Made by a program: the position numbers and the translations under genes. A DNA stretch of 64,000 bases from Streptomyces sp. DSM 110735 (GTDB lineage Bacteria > Actinomycetota > Actinomycetes > Streptomycetales > Streptomycetaceae), in contig NZ_JACYHF010000002.1 of NCBI RefSeq assembly GCF_016482685.1, positions 372,001-436,000 of the forward strand, given 5' to 3'. Shown here piece by piece: positions 35,513 through 44,253 of this stretch; the stretch's first letter is position 1; each line of letters opens with the position of its first letter. The notes below the pieces were generated by a model. That model was not told where the DNA came from. It saw nothing but the letters and a program-made list of their open reading frames with translations, and ran no database searches.

Positions 35513-35524
35513 AAGCGGTCGCTT
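35513..35524. promoter_or_regulatory. Operator-like dyad before the acyl-CoA dehydrogenase operon
   Basis: aagcggtcgctt (AAGCG-GT-CGCTT) lies 50 bp upstream of the oxidoreductase start. The size and symmetry fit a TetR-family operator; no TetR gene is adjacent. Confidence 0.45.
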
Positions 35525-35592
35525 GCCAGTGTGGGAAGGGCGCTCCCGCGCCGCTCGCCGCCGATCACGCAGACCCCCGGACCGCCGACGGC

Positions 35593-36216
35593 TCACTCCT
35601 TCTCGCCCTGCCGTCCCGTCCGCGCCCGTACGTGCATCCGCTCCCCCTGCGGCCCGAACAGGCTCAGGAACTCCACCGGTCCCTCCCCCGTGGACCCGAA
35701 CCAGTGCGGCACCCGGGTGTCGAACTCGGCCGCCTCCCCCGGCCCGAGCACCACGTCGTGGTCGCCAAGCACCAGCCGCAGCCTGCCGGAGAGGACGTAC
35801 ATCCACTCGTAGCCCTCATGGGTGCGCGGGTCGGGTTCGCGGACGCGCTGCGGCTCCAGCACCTTGAACGCCTGGAGCCCGCCGGGGCGCCGGTTCAGCG
35901 GCACAAAGGTGCGCCCGTCCCGCATCAGGGGCTTCGCCCGCACCCGGGGATCACCGACCGGCGGCGCCCCGACCAGCTCGTCCAGCGGCACCTGGTGCGC
36001 CTGCGCGATGGGCAGCAGCAGCTCAAGGCTGGGTCTGCGCAGCCCCGACTCCAGCCGGGACAGGGTGCTGACGGAGATGCCGGTGCGCTCGGAGAGGGCG
36101 GCGAGGGTGACGTCCCGCTGCTTGCGGATGCGCCGCAGGCGCGGCCCGACGCCCGCAAGCACCTCCTCGGTGCTCTCTTCGGTGCTTTCCTCGGTCCCCC
36201 GGTGGCTGTGGTTCAT
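35593..36216 (-). CDS. XRE-family transcriptional regulator with cupin sensor domain
   Basis: 207 residues. Helix-turn-helix (LRRIRKQRDVTLAALSERTGISVSTLSRLESGLRRPSLELL) at about 30-80 and a C-terminal cupin (MYVLSGRLRLVLGDHDVVLGPGEAAEFDTRVPHWF) at about 135-185. A small molecule bound by the cupin probably tunes DNA binding. The N-terminus has an acidic repeat (TEESTEESTEE). The start is taken as ATG 36216; ATG 36225 is also possible, neither with a strong ribosome-binding site. It is divergent from a thioredoxin-reductase-like gene that it probably controls. Confidence 0.9.
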   Translation of the reverse strand: MNHSHRGTEESTEESTEEVLAGVGPRLRRIRKQRDVTLAALSERTGISVSTLSRLESGLRRPSLELLLPIAQAHQVPLDELVGAPPVGDPRVRAKPLMRDGRTFVPLNRRPGGLQAFKVLEPQRVREPDPRTHEGYEWMYVLSGRLRLVLGDHDVVLGPGEAAEFDTRVPHWFGSTGEGPVEFLSLFGPQGERMHVRARTGRQGEKE

Positions 36217-36224
36217 GTCTTTCA

Positions 36225-36248
36225 TTGCAGAATCGGCAAACAGGTTTG
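36225..36248. promoter_or_regulatory. Divergent operator region of the XRE-cupin regulator
   Basis: Two overlapping dyads: TTGC-N7-GCAA (36225-36239) and CAAAC-AG-GTTTG (36237-36248). They lie between the regulator and the flavoprotein gene and are the likely autoregulatory target. Confidence 0.5.
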
Positions 36249-36295
36249 TCAACACGGCAGGGGGCGCGCGACCGTCGGACCCGGAGGTGGTCACC

Positions 36296-37306
36296 TTGAC
36301 CGAGAATTCCGGGAACGCGGACGGCTACGACGAGAACAGCGACGAGGACGGCTACGACGTGGTCGTCGTAGGAGGCGGCGCGGCCGGGCTGTCCGCCGCG
36401 CTGGTGCTGGGCCGGGCCAGGCGGCGCACGCTGGTGGTGGACGCGGGCGAACCGCGCAACGCGCCCTCGGCCCATATGCACGGCTATCTGTCGCGCGACG
36501 GCATGGCACCGGCGGACTTCCTGGCGGCGGGTCGCGAGGAGATCGCCCGGTACGGCGTGGAGCTGGTCCAGGACCGGGCGGTGACGGCGAGCCGCGACGC
36601 GAACCCGACACCCGACGAGCGTGCACCCGGCGGCTTCACCGTGACCCTCGCGAGCGGCCGGACCGTACGCGCCCGTCACCTCATCGTCGCCACCGGTCTC
36701 AGGGACGACCTCCCGCCCGTCCCCGGCGTGGCCGAGCGCTTCGGGCGGGACGTGATCCACTGCCCGTACTGCCACGGCTGGGAGTCCCGCGACCTGCCCA
36801 CCGGCGTGCTCGCCACCAGCCCGCTCAGCGCGCACCAGGCGCTGATGGTGACCCAGTGGTCCGACGACGTACGGCTCTTCCTGCACGAGGTGCGGGAGTC
36901 CGACCTGGCGGAGGAGGACCGGCGCAGGCTGGCCGCCGCCGGGGTGGCGGTCGTCCCCGGCGAGGTGTCCGGGCTGGTGGTGAGCGGCGACCGGCTCACC
37001 GGGGTCCGGCTCGGCGACGGCACGGTCCACGAGCGCGCGGTGCTGTACGTCGCCCCGCGCGCCCTACCCCGCGACGAACTGCTGACCGCGCTCGGCGCCG
37101 AGATGCGCGAGACGCCGTTCGGCCGCTACCCGGTGATCGACGAGCGGGGTCTGACGAGCGTGCCGGGGCTGTGGGCGGCGGGCAACGCGAGCGGGTTCGC
37201 GGAGCAGGTGGTGAACGCGGCGAGCCGGGGGTACCGGGCGGGTGCCACGATCAACGGCGAACTGCTCTTCGCGGACCTGGACGCGAAGGCGGCGGAGCCC
37301 GCGTAG
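36296..37306 (+). CDS. Thioredoxin-reductase-like FAD oxidoreductase
   Basis: 336 residues. FAD motif VVGGGAAGLSAALVLGRARR, redox-like HCPYCHGWE (CxxC), and the C-terminal FAD motif VPGLWAAGNASGFAEQVVNAA. The NADPH-binding GxGxxG between them is poorly conserved (TGVLATSPLSAHQAL), which sets it apart from true TrxB and likens it to gliotoxin/holomycin-type dithiol oxidases and related reductases. TTG at 36296 has CGGAGG eight bases upstream. The divergent XRE-cupin gene is its likely regulator. Physiological partner unknown. Confidence 0.87.
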   Translation: MTENSGNADGYDENSDEDGYDVVVVGGGAAGLSAALVLGRARRRTLVVDAGEPRNAPSAHMHGYLSRDGMAPADFLAAGREEIARYGVELVQDRAVTASRDANPTPDERAPGGFTVTLASGRTVRARHLIVATGLRDDLPPVPGVAERFGRDVIHCPYCHGWESRDLPTGVLATSPLSAHQALMVTQWSDDVRLFLHEVRESDLAEEDRRRLAAAGVAVVPGEVSGLVVSGDRLTGVRLGDGTVHERAVLYVAPRALPRDELLTALGAEMRETPFGRYPVIDERGLTSVPGLWAAGNASGFAEQVVNAASRGYRAGATINGELLFADLDAKAAEPA

Positions 37307-37387
37307 CCCCGGCCGAACCCGCGTAGCTCCACCCCAACCCGCCTGACCCCGGGTGTGATCCCGTCTCCCCCGAGGCACCATGACTGC

Positions 37388-38926
37388 ATGCTGCTGACCC
37401 GCCTCGCGGAGGTCTCCCGGGAGGTCGCCGCGACGGCGTCCCGGAACCGCAAGACCGCCCTGCTCGCGGAGCTGTTCCGGGACGCGGAGCCGGCCGACGT
37501 GCCGATCGTCATCCCGTATCTCGCGGGGCGGCTGCCGCAGGGGCGGATCGGGGTCGGCTGGAAGGTGCTGGGCGCTCCCGTGCCGCCCGCCGCGGAGCCC
37601 TCGCTCACCGTGCGGGAGGTCGACGCCCTGCTGACCGAACTGGGCGCGGTGTCCGGGGCGGGCTCGCAGAAGGAGCGCGCCCGGATCCTCGGCGAGCTGA
37701 TGGGCGCTGCCACCGAGGACGAGCAGCGCTTCCTGCGCGCCCTGCTCACCGGCGAGGTGCGGCAGGGCGCCCTGGACGCCGCCGCCGTGGAGGGGCTGGC
37801 CGCGGCGACCGGCGCGGACCCGGCGGACGTACGGCGGGCAGTGATGCTCGCCGGGTCGCTGCAGCCGGTCGCCGGGGCGCTGCTCGCCGAGGGTCCCGCG
37901 GCGCTGGACCGGTTCCGGCTCACGGTGGGGCAGCCGGTGCTGCCGATGCTGGCGCGCAGCGCGTCCTCGGTGGCGGAGGCGGTGGAGAAGCTGGGGGCGT
38001 GCGCGGTCGAGGAGAAGCTGGACGGCATCCGGGTCCAGGTGCACCGCGACGGCGACACCGTGGGCGTCCACACCCGCACCCTGGACGACATCACCGACCG
38101 GCTGCCGGAGGTGGTGGCGGCCGCGCTCGAGCTGCCGGGCGAGCGGTTCGTGCTGGACGGCGAGGTGATCTCCTTCGGCCCGGACGGGCGTCCGCGCTCC
38201 TTCCAGGAGACGGCGGGCCGGGTGGGTTCCCGGGTGGACGTGGCGCGGGCGGCCGAGGAGGTGCCGGTCTCCCCCGTCTTCTTCGACGCGCTGTCCGTCG
38301 ACGGCCGCGATCTGCTGGATCTGCCCTTCGCCGAGCGGCACGCGGAGCTGTCCCGGCTGGTGCCGGAGCCGATGCGGGTGCGCCGGGCGCTGGTGAGGGG
38401 TCCCGGGGAGACCGGTGAGGCGGAGGCGTTCCTCGCGGCGACCCTCGCGCGCGGTCACGAGGGCGTGGTGGCCAAGGGGCTGGACGCGCCGTACAGCGCG
38501 GGGCGGCGCGGCGCGTCCTGGCTGAAGGTGAAACCGGTGCACACCCTGGACCTGGTGGTCCTGGCCGCCGAGTGGGGGCACGGGCGGCGCACCGGCAAGC
38601 TCTCCAACCTGCATCTGGGCGCCCGCTCCGCCGACGGCGGTTTCGTGATGCTGGGCAAGACCTTCAAGGGCATGACCGACGCGATGCTCGCCTGGCAGAC
38701 GGAGCGCCTCGGGGAGCTGACCGTCGAGGAGAAGGGCTGGGGGGTGACCGTACGCCCCGAACTCGTCGTGGAGATCGCCTACGACGGTCTCCAGCGCTCC
38801 GCCCGCTACCCCGGCGGGGTGACCCTGCGCTTCGCGCGCGTGGTCCGCTATCGCGAGGACAAGCGGCCCGAGGAGGCCGATACGGTGGAGGATCTGCTCG
38901 CGGCCCACCCGGAGGTCATGGCGTGA
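37388..38926 (+). CDS. ATP-dependent DNA ligase
   Basis: 512 residues, matching the length of the Streptomyces/mycobacterial LigB-type enzymes. The N-terminal DNA-binding domain is followed by the AMP-acceptor Lys210 in EEKLDG, then motif III (VFFDALSVDG), motif IV (EGVVAKGLDAPY) and motif V (WLKVKP). It seals nicks in repair and is not the replicative NAD ligase. It overlaps the downstream Nudix gene by four bases. The start is ATG 37388, where homology begins. Confidence 0.94.
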   Translation: MLLTRLAEVSREVAATASRNRKTALLAELFRDAEPADVPIVIPYLAGRLPQGRIGVGWKVLGAPVPPAAEPSLTVREVDALLTELGAVSGAGSQKERARILGELMGAATEDEQRFLRALLTGEVRQGALDAAAVEGLAAATGADPADVRRAVMLAGSLQPVAGALLAEGPAALDRFRLTVGQPVLPMLARSASSVAEAVEKLGACAVEEKLDGIRVQVHRDGDTVGVHTRTLDDITDRLPEVVAAALELPGERFVLDGEVISFGPDGRPRSFQETAGRVGSRVDVARAAEEVPVSPVFFDALSVDGRDLLDLPFAERHAELSRLVPEPMRVRRALVRGPGETGEAEAFLAATLARGHEGVVAKGLDAPYSAGRRGASWLKVKPVHTLDLVVLAAEWGHGRRTGKLSNLHLGARSADGGFVMLGKTFKGMTDAMLAWQTERLGELTVEEKGWGVTVRPELVVEIAYDGLQRSARYPGGVTLRFARVVRYREDKRPEEADTVEDLLAAHPEVMA

Positions 38927-39396
38927 CAGTGCGTGCGACGAAGCGCAGCGCGGGACTGCTGGTGTTCCGCCACACCGATGACGGACTCGAGGTGTTGCTC
39001 GGCCATATGGGCGGCCCGTTCTACACGAAGAAGGACGCGGGCGCCTGGACGGTCCCCAAGGGTGAGTACGAGCCGGACGAGCCCGCGTGGGAGGCGGCGC
39101 GGCGGGAGTTCCGCGAGGAGCTGGGGCTCGAACCGCCGGACGGCGAGGCGCTGCCGCTGGGCGAGATCGCGCAGCGCAACGGCAAGATCGTCACCGCCTG
39201 GGCGGTCGAGGGCGACCTCGACCCCGGGACGATCTCGCCGGGCACCTTCACGATGGAGTGGCCGCCGCGCTCGGGGCGTACCCAGGAGTTCCCCGAGCTG
39301 GACCGGGTCGCCTGGTTCACCCCTCAGAAGGCGCGGGAAGTGCTCGTCGCCGGGCAGGGGGCGTTTCTCGACCGGTTGGCGGAGCACTCGGGCTGA
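38923..39396 (+). CDS. Nudix hydrolase coupled to DNA ligase
   Basis: 157 residues. It begins VTVRATKRSAGLLVFRHTD and has TVPKGEYEPDEPAWEAARRE followed by FREELGL, the Nudix box; FPELDRVAWFTPQKAREVL closes the domain. The architecture matches (d)NTP or diadenosine-tetraphosphate hydrolases. The GTG at 38923 overlaps the ligase stop. Joint expression fits removal of damaged nucleotides or of adenylylated by-products beside a ligase, but that is inference. Confidence 0.88.
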   Translation: MTVRATKRSAGLLVFRHTDDGLEVLLGHMGGPFYTKKDAGAWTVPKGEYEPDEPAWEAARREFREELGLEPPDGEALPLGEIAQRNGKIVTAWAVEGDLDPGTISPGTFTMEWPPRSGRTQEFPELDRVAWFTPQKAREVLVAGQGAFLDRLAEHSG

Positions 39397-39470
39397 GACG
39401 GACGACCACGCGTTGCGCTGCCCCGTACCGCGCGCGAAGGTCGAGGAAAAACCGGTCAGGGAGGCCAGCC

Positions 39471-40856
39471 ATGCCCATCGCGACGGTGAACCCGGCGAAC
39501 GGCGAGACGCTCAAGACGTACGAGCCGATGGACGACGCCGAGGTGGAGCGCAGGCTCCAGCTCGCGGAGGCCACCTTCCGCACCTATCGCACGACCCCGC
39601 TCACGGAGCGCTCCCGGCTGCTGAACCGCGCCGCCGACCTGCTCGACGAGGACCGGGACGAGGTCGCGCGCATCATGACCCTGGAGATGGGCAAGCCGAT
39701 CGGGCAGGCGCGCGCCGAGGCCGCCAAGTGCGCCAAGTCGATGCGCTGGTACGCCGCGCGCGCCGCGGAACTGCTCGCAGACGAGATCCCGGACCCCGAG
39801 GACGTACGCGACTCGGGCGCCATCGGTGCGCGGGTCGTCTACCGCCCGCTCGGCCCGGTGCTCGCGGTGATGCCGTGGAACTTCCCGCTCTGGCAGGTGA
39901 TCCGCTTCGCCGCGCCCGCGCTGATGGCGGGCAACGTCGGACTGCTCAAGCACGCCTCGAACGTGCCGCAGACCGCCCTTTACCTGGAGGACCTGTTCCA
40001 CCGGGCGGGCTTCACGGAGGGCTGTTTCCAGACCCTGCTGATCGGCTCCTCCGCCGTCGACGCGATCCTGCGCGACGAGCGGGTGAAGGCGGCGACGCTC
40101 ACCGGCAGCGAACCGGCCGGACGGGCGGTCGCCTCCACCGCGGGCGAGATGATCAAGAAGACGGTCCTTGAGCTGGGCGGCAGCGACCCCTTCCTCGTCC
40201 TGCCCTCCGCCGACCTCGACCGCGCCGCGCGCACGGCGGTGCTCGCGCGCACGCAGAACAACGGCCAGTCCTGCATCGCCGCGAAGCGGTTCATCATCCA
40301 CCGGGACGTCTACGACGCGTTCGTGACCGAGTTCGTCGCCCGTATGAAGGACCTCACCGTCGGCGACCCGCTGGACGAGAACGTGGACATCGGCCCGCTC
40401 GCCACCGAGCAGGGGCGCAGCGACGTGGAGGAGCTGGTCGACGACGCGCGGCGCAGCGGAGCCGAGGTGCTGTGCGGGGGCGAGCGGCCCGAGGGCGTGG
40501 GCTGGTACTACCCGCCGACCGTCCTCGGCGGGATCACCCGCGAGATGCGCATCCACCGCGAGGAGGCGTTCGGACCCGTCGCCACGCTGTACCGCGCCGA
40601 CGACCTGGAGGAGGCGATCCTGATCGCCAACGACTCGCCGTTCGGACTCAGTTCGAGCGTGTGGACCCACGACCCGGACGAGATGGCGCACTGCGCGCGG
40701 GACATCGAGGCGGGGGGTGTCTTCATCAACGGGATGACGGCGTCTCACGCGGCGTTCCCCTTCGGCGGTGTGAAGCGGTCGGGGTACGGACGTGAGCTGT
40801 CCGGGCAGGGAATCCGGGAGTTCTGCAACATCACGACGGTTTGGCAGGGTGCGTGA
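39471..40856 (+). CDS. NAD(P)-dependent succinate-semialdehyde-type aldehyde dehydrogenase
   Basis: 461 residues. [20 protein letters not shown] is the usual SSADH lead-in. Catalytic Glu in LELGGSDPF and catalytic Cys in [12 protein letters not shown] are present, with [11 protein letters not shown] and [14 protein letters not shown]. It should oxidise succinate semialdehyde or a related aldehyde to the acid. ATG at 39471 has CAGGGAGG upstream. It is 74 bp after the Nudix gene and 25 bp before a small protein gene. Confidence 0.92.
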   Translation: MPIATVNPANGETLKTYEPMDDAEVERRLQLAEATFRTYRTTPLTERSRLLNRAADLLDEDRDEVARIMTLEMGKPIGQARAEAAKCAKSMRWYAARAAELLADEIPDPEDVRDSGAIGARVVYRPLGPVLAVMPWNFPLWQVIRFAAPALMAGNVGLLKHASNVPQTALYLEDLFHRAGFTEGCFQTLLIGSSAVDAILRDERVKAATLTGSEPAGRAVASTAGEMIKKTVLELGGSDPFLVLPSADLDRAARTAVLARTQNNGQSCIAAKRFIIHRDVYDAFVTEFVARMKDLTVGDPLDENVDIGPLATEQGRSDVEELVDDARRSGAEVLCGGERPEGVGWYYPPTVLGGITREMRIHREEAFGPVATLYRADDLEEAILIANDSPFGLSSSVWTHDPDEMAHCARDIEAGGVFINGMTASHAAFPFGGVKRSGYGRELSGQGIREFCNITTVWQGA

Positions 40857-40881
40857 GGGTGGCCGGACTACGATCCCGACT

Positions 40882-41112
40882 GTGACCCGCGAAGTGACGT
40901 TGCCCTTGATCGTGGACGACCGTGGCGCGCTGTCGGTTTCAGCGGCCGATGTGAGTGCGTTGCTGCGCAGTGTGGGGGCGCGGTGGGTGCATCTTGTGGA
41001 GGCGGGGGAAAGGCTGGACGAGGATACGGTTGCCGTGCTGACCATCGAGTTGGCGAAGTTGGCGGACCGGATCGATGTGGCGTGCATTGCGCATAGCAGT
41101 GGGGCGCCGTAG
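40882..41112 (+). CDS. Small conserved-type hypothetical protein
   Basis: 76 residues, V-TREVTLPLIVDDRGALSVS followed by AADVSALLRSVGARWVHLVEAGE and a C-terminal helix. Mixed alpha/beta, no membrane segment, no known motif. GTG at 40882; G+C at third positions falls toward the 3' end compared with neighbours. Its place just before the rppA operon is as in other Streptomyces as I recall. Function unknown. Confidence 0.65.
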   Translation: MTREVTLPLIVDDRGALSVSAADVSALLRSVGARWVHLVEAGERLDEDTVAVLTIELAKLADRIDVACIAHSSGAP

Positions 41113-41135
41113 TTCTTTCGGCCGGATGTCGGGTG

Positions 41136-41180
41136 CGGGTGCGTTGTGGCTTGTCGCGCAGTTCCCCGCGCCCCTTCAGG
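41136..41180 (-). repeat. Streptomyces intergenic repeat, copy 1
   Basis: Contains gtcgcgcagttccccgcgcc on the plus strand, the reverse complement of the ggcgcggggaactgcgcgac repeat common between Streptomyces genes. The second copy is at 44181 in the opposite orientation. A terminator role for the upstream gene is plausible. Confidence 0.75.
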
Positions 41181-41235
41181 GAGTTGCCCTGAGCCTCGTT
41201 TTCAAGTGGGCCCTGACCTGCTAAAACAAAAGATC

Positions 41236-41267
41236 GTTACTCTCTGTTCTCGCCGGTTCGGAGTAAC
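41236..41267. promoter_or_regulatory. Inverted repeat in the rppA promoter region
   Basis: GTTACTC and GAGTAAC, perfect 7-bp arms 18 bp apart, lie 97-128 bp upstream of rppA, next to an unusually AT-rich patch (ctaaaacaaaagatc). This is either a two-arm operator or the -35/-10 neighbourhood of the promoter. The rest of the 251-bp gap holds only the repeat at 41136. Confidence 0.5.
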
Positions 41268-41363
41268 ACCGCGCGAGTTCGTCGCTCTCTCGGGTGAGTG
41301 TGGGTGGACCACCTTCTGACCGGCGGACGAAGGCCCGCCGGACGGCGAAAGCAGGGACCGCTC

Positions 41364-42416
41364 ATGGCGACTTTGTGCAGACCCTCGGTGTCCGTGCCGG
41401 AGCATGTGATCACGATGGAGGAGACGCTGGAGCTGGCGCGTACGCATCACGCGGACAACCCGCAGCTCCCGCTGGCTCTCCGGCTGATCGAGAACACCGG
41501 AGTGCGCACCCGGCACATCGTGCAGCCCATCGAGGAGACCCTGAAGCACCCGGGCTTCGAGCAGCGCAACAAGCTCTACGAGTCGGAGGCGAAGGCCCGG
41601 GTCCCGGCGGTGATACGCGAGGCGCTGGACGACGCGGAACTCCTCACCTCCGACATCGATGTCATCATCTACGTGTCGTGCACGGGCTTCATGATGCCCT
41701 CGCTCACCGCGTGGCTGATCAACGAGATGGCGTTCTCCAGCACCACCCGGCAGTTGCCCATAGCCCAGTTGGGCTGTGCGGCGGGCGGTGCGGCCATCAA
41801 CCGGGCGCACGACTTCTGTTCGGCGTACCCCGACGCCAACGCCCTGATCGTGGCCTGCGAGTTCTGCTCGCTGTGCTACCAGCCGACCGACCTCGGCGTC
41901 GGATCGCTGCTGTCCAACGGCCTGTTCGGCGACGGCATCGCTGCCGCCGTCGTACGCGGTCAGGGCGGACGGGGTGTCGAGCTGGAGCGCAACGGCTCGT
42001 ATCTGATCCCCAAGACCGAGGACTGGATCTCGTACGACGTGCGGGACACCGGGTTCCACTTCCTGCTGGACAAGCGGGTGCCGACCACGATGGAGCCGCT
42101 GGCCCCGGCGCTCCAGGACCTCGCGGGCACCCACGGCTGGAACGCCTCCGACCTGGACTTCTACATCATCCACGCGGGCGGTCCCCGCATACTCGACGAC
42201 CTCAGCAAGTTCCTGGAGGTCGAGCCGCACGCGTTCCGGTTCAGCCGGTCCACGCTCACGGAGTACGGGAACATCGCGAGCGCCGTCGTCCTGGACGCGC
42301 TGCGCCGGCTGTTCGACGACGGCGGCGCCGAGGACGGGGCGCGGGGGCTGATGGCCGGGTTCGGACCCGGGATCACCGCCGAGATGACCGTCGGCCGCTG
42401 GTCCGACGGCAGTTGA
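41364..42416 (+). CDS. rppA: 1,3,6,8-tetrahydroxynaphthalene synthase (type III PKS)
   Basis: 350 residues. Chalcone-synthase-fold enzyme that builds tetrahydroxynaphthalene from five malonyl-CoA. Nucleophile Cys138 (AQLGCAAGG) is at the numbering known for RppA, with Cys106 in VSCTGF, catalytic His in IIHAGGP and Asn in YGNIAS. ATG at 41364 has CAGGGA upstream; a GTG at 41298 would add 22 unrelated residues. It is the first gene of the rppA-CYP158-cupin operon that makes flaviolin and its dimers, a UV-shielding pigment. Confidence 0.96.
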   Translation: MATLCRPSVSVPEHVITMEETLELARTHHADNPQLPLALRLIENTGVRTRHIVQPIEETLKHPGFEQRNKLYESEAKARVPAVIREALDDAELLTSDIDVIIYVSCTGFMMPSLTAWLINEMAFSSTTRQLPIAQLGCAAGGAAINRAHDFCSAYPDANALIVACEFCSLCYQPTDLGVGSLLSNGLFGDGIAAAVVRGQGGRGVELERNGSYLIPKTEDWISYDVRDTGFHFLLDKRVPTTMEPLAPALQDLAGTHGWNASDLDFYIIHAGGPRILDDLSKFLEVEPHAFRFSRSTLTEYGNIASAVVLDALRRLFDDGGAEDGARGLMAGFGPGITAEMTVGRWSDGS

Positions 42417-42427
42417 GAGGAGGCGCC

Positions 42428-43642
42428 ATGTCCGAGGAGACACTCACCGAGACCCAGCCTCCCGTCCGGCAGTGGCCGGCGCTCGACCTGGCCGGGACGG
42501 ACTTCGACCCGGTGCTCACCGAGCTGATGCGCGAGGGTCCGGTCACCCGCGTCCAACTGCCCAACGGCGACGGCTGGGCGTGGCTGGTCACCCGGCACGA
42601 CGACGTGCGCATGGTGACCAACGACCCCCGGTTCGGCCGGGAGGCGGTCATGGACAAGCCGGTCACGCGGCTCGCCCCGCACTTCATCCCGGACCGGGGA
42701 GCGGTCGGCTTCCTCGACCCGCCGGACCACACCCGGCTGCGCCGTTCGGTCGCCGCCGCGTTCACCGCGAAGGGCGTCGAGCGGGTCCGGGAGAAGTCCC
42801 GGCACATGCTGGAGGAGCTGGTCGACGAACTCCTCCAGGACGGTCCGCCCGCCGACCTCACCCGCTCCGTGCTGAGCCCCTTCCCCATCGGGGTGATCTG
42901 CGAGCTGATGGGCGTCCCGGCCGCCGACCGGCACTCGATGCACGAGTGGACCCAGCTCATCCTGTCCTCCGCGCACGGCAAGGAGGTCAGCGAGAAGGCC
43001 AAGCGCGAGATGGGCGCCTACTTCTCCGACCTGATCGCCCTGCGCGAGGGCAGCACCGGGGAGGACGTGGCCTCGCTGCTCGGCGCGGCCGTGGGCCGGG
43101 CGGAGGTCACCCTGGAGGAAGCCGTCGGGCTCGCCGTACTGCTCCAGATCGGCGGCGAGGCGGTCACCAACAACAGCGGGCAGATGTTCTATCTGCTGCT
43201 GACCCGACCGGAGTTGGCGGACCGGCTGCGCCGGGACCCGGCGATCCGCCCGAAGGCGATCGACGAGCTGCTGCGCTACATCCCGCACCGCAACGCCGTC
43301 GGCCTGTCCCGGATCGCCCTGGAGGACGTGGACATCAGGGGCGTGCGGGTCAGGGCGGGTGACGCGATCTACGTCTCCTACCTGGCCGCCAACCGCGACC
43401 CGGAGGTCTTCCCCGACCCGGAGACGATCGACGTCGAGCGCAGCCCCAACCCGCACGTCGCCTTCGGCTTCGGTCCGCACTACTGCCCCGGCGGGATGCT
43501 GGCCCGGCTGGAGTCCGAACTCCTGGTGGACACGCTCCTCGACCAGGTGCCCGGTCTCAGGCTCGCGGTGCCGCCGGATCAAGTCCCCTTCCGCAAGGGC
43601 GCGTTGATCCGGGGTCCCGAGGCACTGCCGGTGACCTGGTGA
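42428..43642 (+). CDS. Cytochrome P450 of the CYP158A family (flaviolin dimerase)
   Basis: 404 residues. Heme ligand Cys353 in FGFGPHYCPGG, ExxR pair Glu280/Arg283 in ELLRY, and the I-helix GGEAVTNN with the acid-threonine pair. The sequence and numbering closely match CYP158A2 of S. coelicolor, which couples two or three flaviolin molecules by C-C bond formation. ATG at 42428 has GAGAGGAGG upstream, 11 bp after the rppA stop. Confidence 0.94.
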   Translation: MSEETLTETQPPVRQWPALDLAGTDFDPVLTELMREGPVTRVQLPNGDGWAWLVTRHDDVRMVTNDPRFGREAVMDKPVTRLAPHFIPDRGAVGFLDPPDHTRLRRSVAAAFTAKGVERVREKSRHMLEELVDELLQDGPPADLTRSVLSPFPIGVICELMGVPAADRHSMHEWTQLILSSAHGKEVSEKAKREMGAYFSDLIALREGSTGEDVASLLGAAVGRAEVTLEEAVGLAVLLQIGGEAVTNNSGQMFYLLLTRPELADRLRRDPAIRPKAIDELLRYIPHRNAVGLSRIALEDVDIRGVRVRAGDAIYVSYLAANRDPEVFPDPETIDVERSPNPHVAFGFGPHYCPGGMLARLESELLVDTLLDQVPGLRLAVPPDQVPFRKGALIRGPEALPVTW

Positions 43643-43649
43643 GCGGCCC

Positions 43650-44168
43650 ATGACCACCGAGGGACTGCTGGTACCGCCGGGTCAGGGCCGGGTCGTCGAG
43701 ACGGCCGCCCAGCGGGTCACGTTCAAGGTCACCGGCACCCACTCGCGGACGGCCTCCACCTTCGAGGTGGAGGTCCCGCCCGGGTTCGACGTCGGCGCCC
43801 ATGTCCACACGCGCAGCGAGGAGTTGTTCTACGTCCTGGACGGCGAACTGGACGTCCTCGCCTTCGAGCCGCGCATCCGCACCCCCGACAACTGGCAGAA
43901 GTGGGAATCGACTTCGGGCACCCGAGTGGTAAGAGCCACCCCGGGCACCCTGATCGTCGTACCCCCCGGCTGCCCCCACGCCTTCGCCAACCCCACCGAC
44001 ACCCCGGCGAAGATGTTCTTCCAAGCCTCTCCCCCACCGGACCACGAACGCTATTTCGAGGAGCTGTTGGAGATCCTGGACAGCGAGGGCCCCCCGAATC
44101 ACGAGGCGATAGAGGAACTGAGGAGGCGCTACGACATAACCCAACTGACACCTCTGAAACACCGCTGA
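43650..44168 (+). CDS. momA: Quinone-forming cupin monooxygenase (MomA-like)
   Basis: 172-residue cupin: metal-type motif VGAHVHTRSEELFYVLDGELDV and second motif VVPPGCPHAFANP. The MomA family, found beside rppA in Streptomyces, oxidises tetrahydroxynaphthalene to flaviolin without a classical cofactor. ATG at 43650 is seven bases past the P450 stop. The last ~35 residues are helical and charged. It ends just before the second copy of the intergenic repeat. Confidence 0.9.
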   Translation: MTTEGLLVPPGQGRVVETAAQRVTFKVTGTHSRTASTFEVEVPPGFDVGAHVHTRSEELFYVLDGELDVLAFEPRIRTPDNWQKWESTSGTRVVRATPGTLIVVPPGCPHAFANPTDTPAKMFFQASPPPDHERYFEELLEILDSEGPPNHEAIEELRRRYDITQLTPLKHR

Positions 44169-44180
44169 CTGGTCCCACCC

Positions 44181-44246
44181 AAAAGGGGCGCGGGGAACTG
44201 CGCGAACGGCCACGACGAACGCGCGGACCGAATCGCACAGTTCCCC
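44181..44246 (+). repeat. Streptomyces intergenic repeat, copy 2
   Basis: aaaaggggcgcggggaactg runs into cgcgaacggcc, and 40 bp on gcacagttccccgacg gives the inverted arm, so the transcript could fold. It fills the gap between convergent momA and the acyl-CoA dehydrogenase gene, and is inverted relative to copy 1 at 41136. A bidirectional terminator is likely. Confidence 0.75.
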
Positions 44247-44253
44247 GACGGCG

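Noticed and set aside
44181..44246. Small RNA gene between momA and the acyl-CoA dehydrogenase
   Set aside because: The sequence is explained by a dispersed repeat with terminator-like folding; nothing independent supports an RNA gene.
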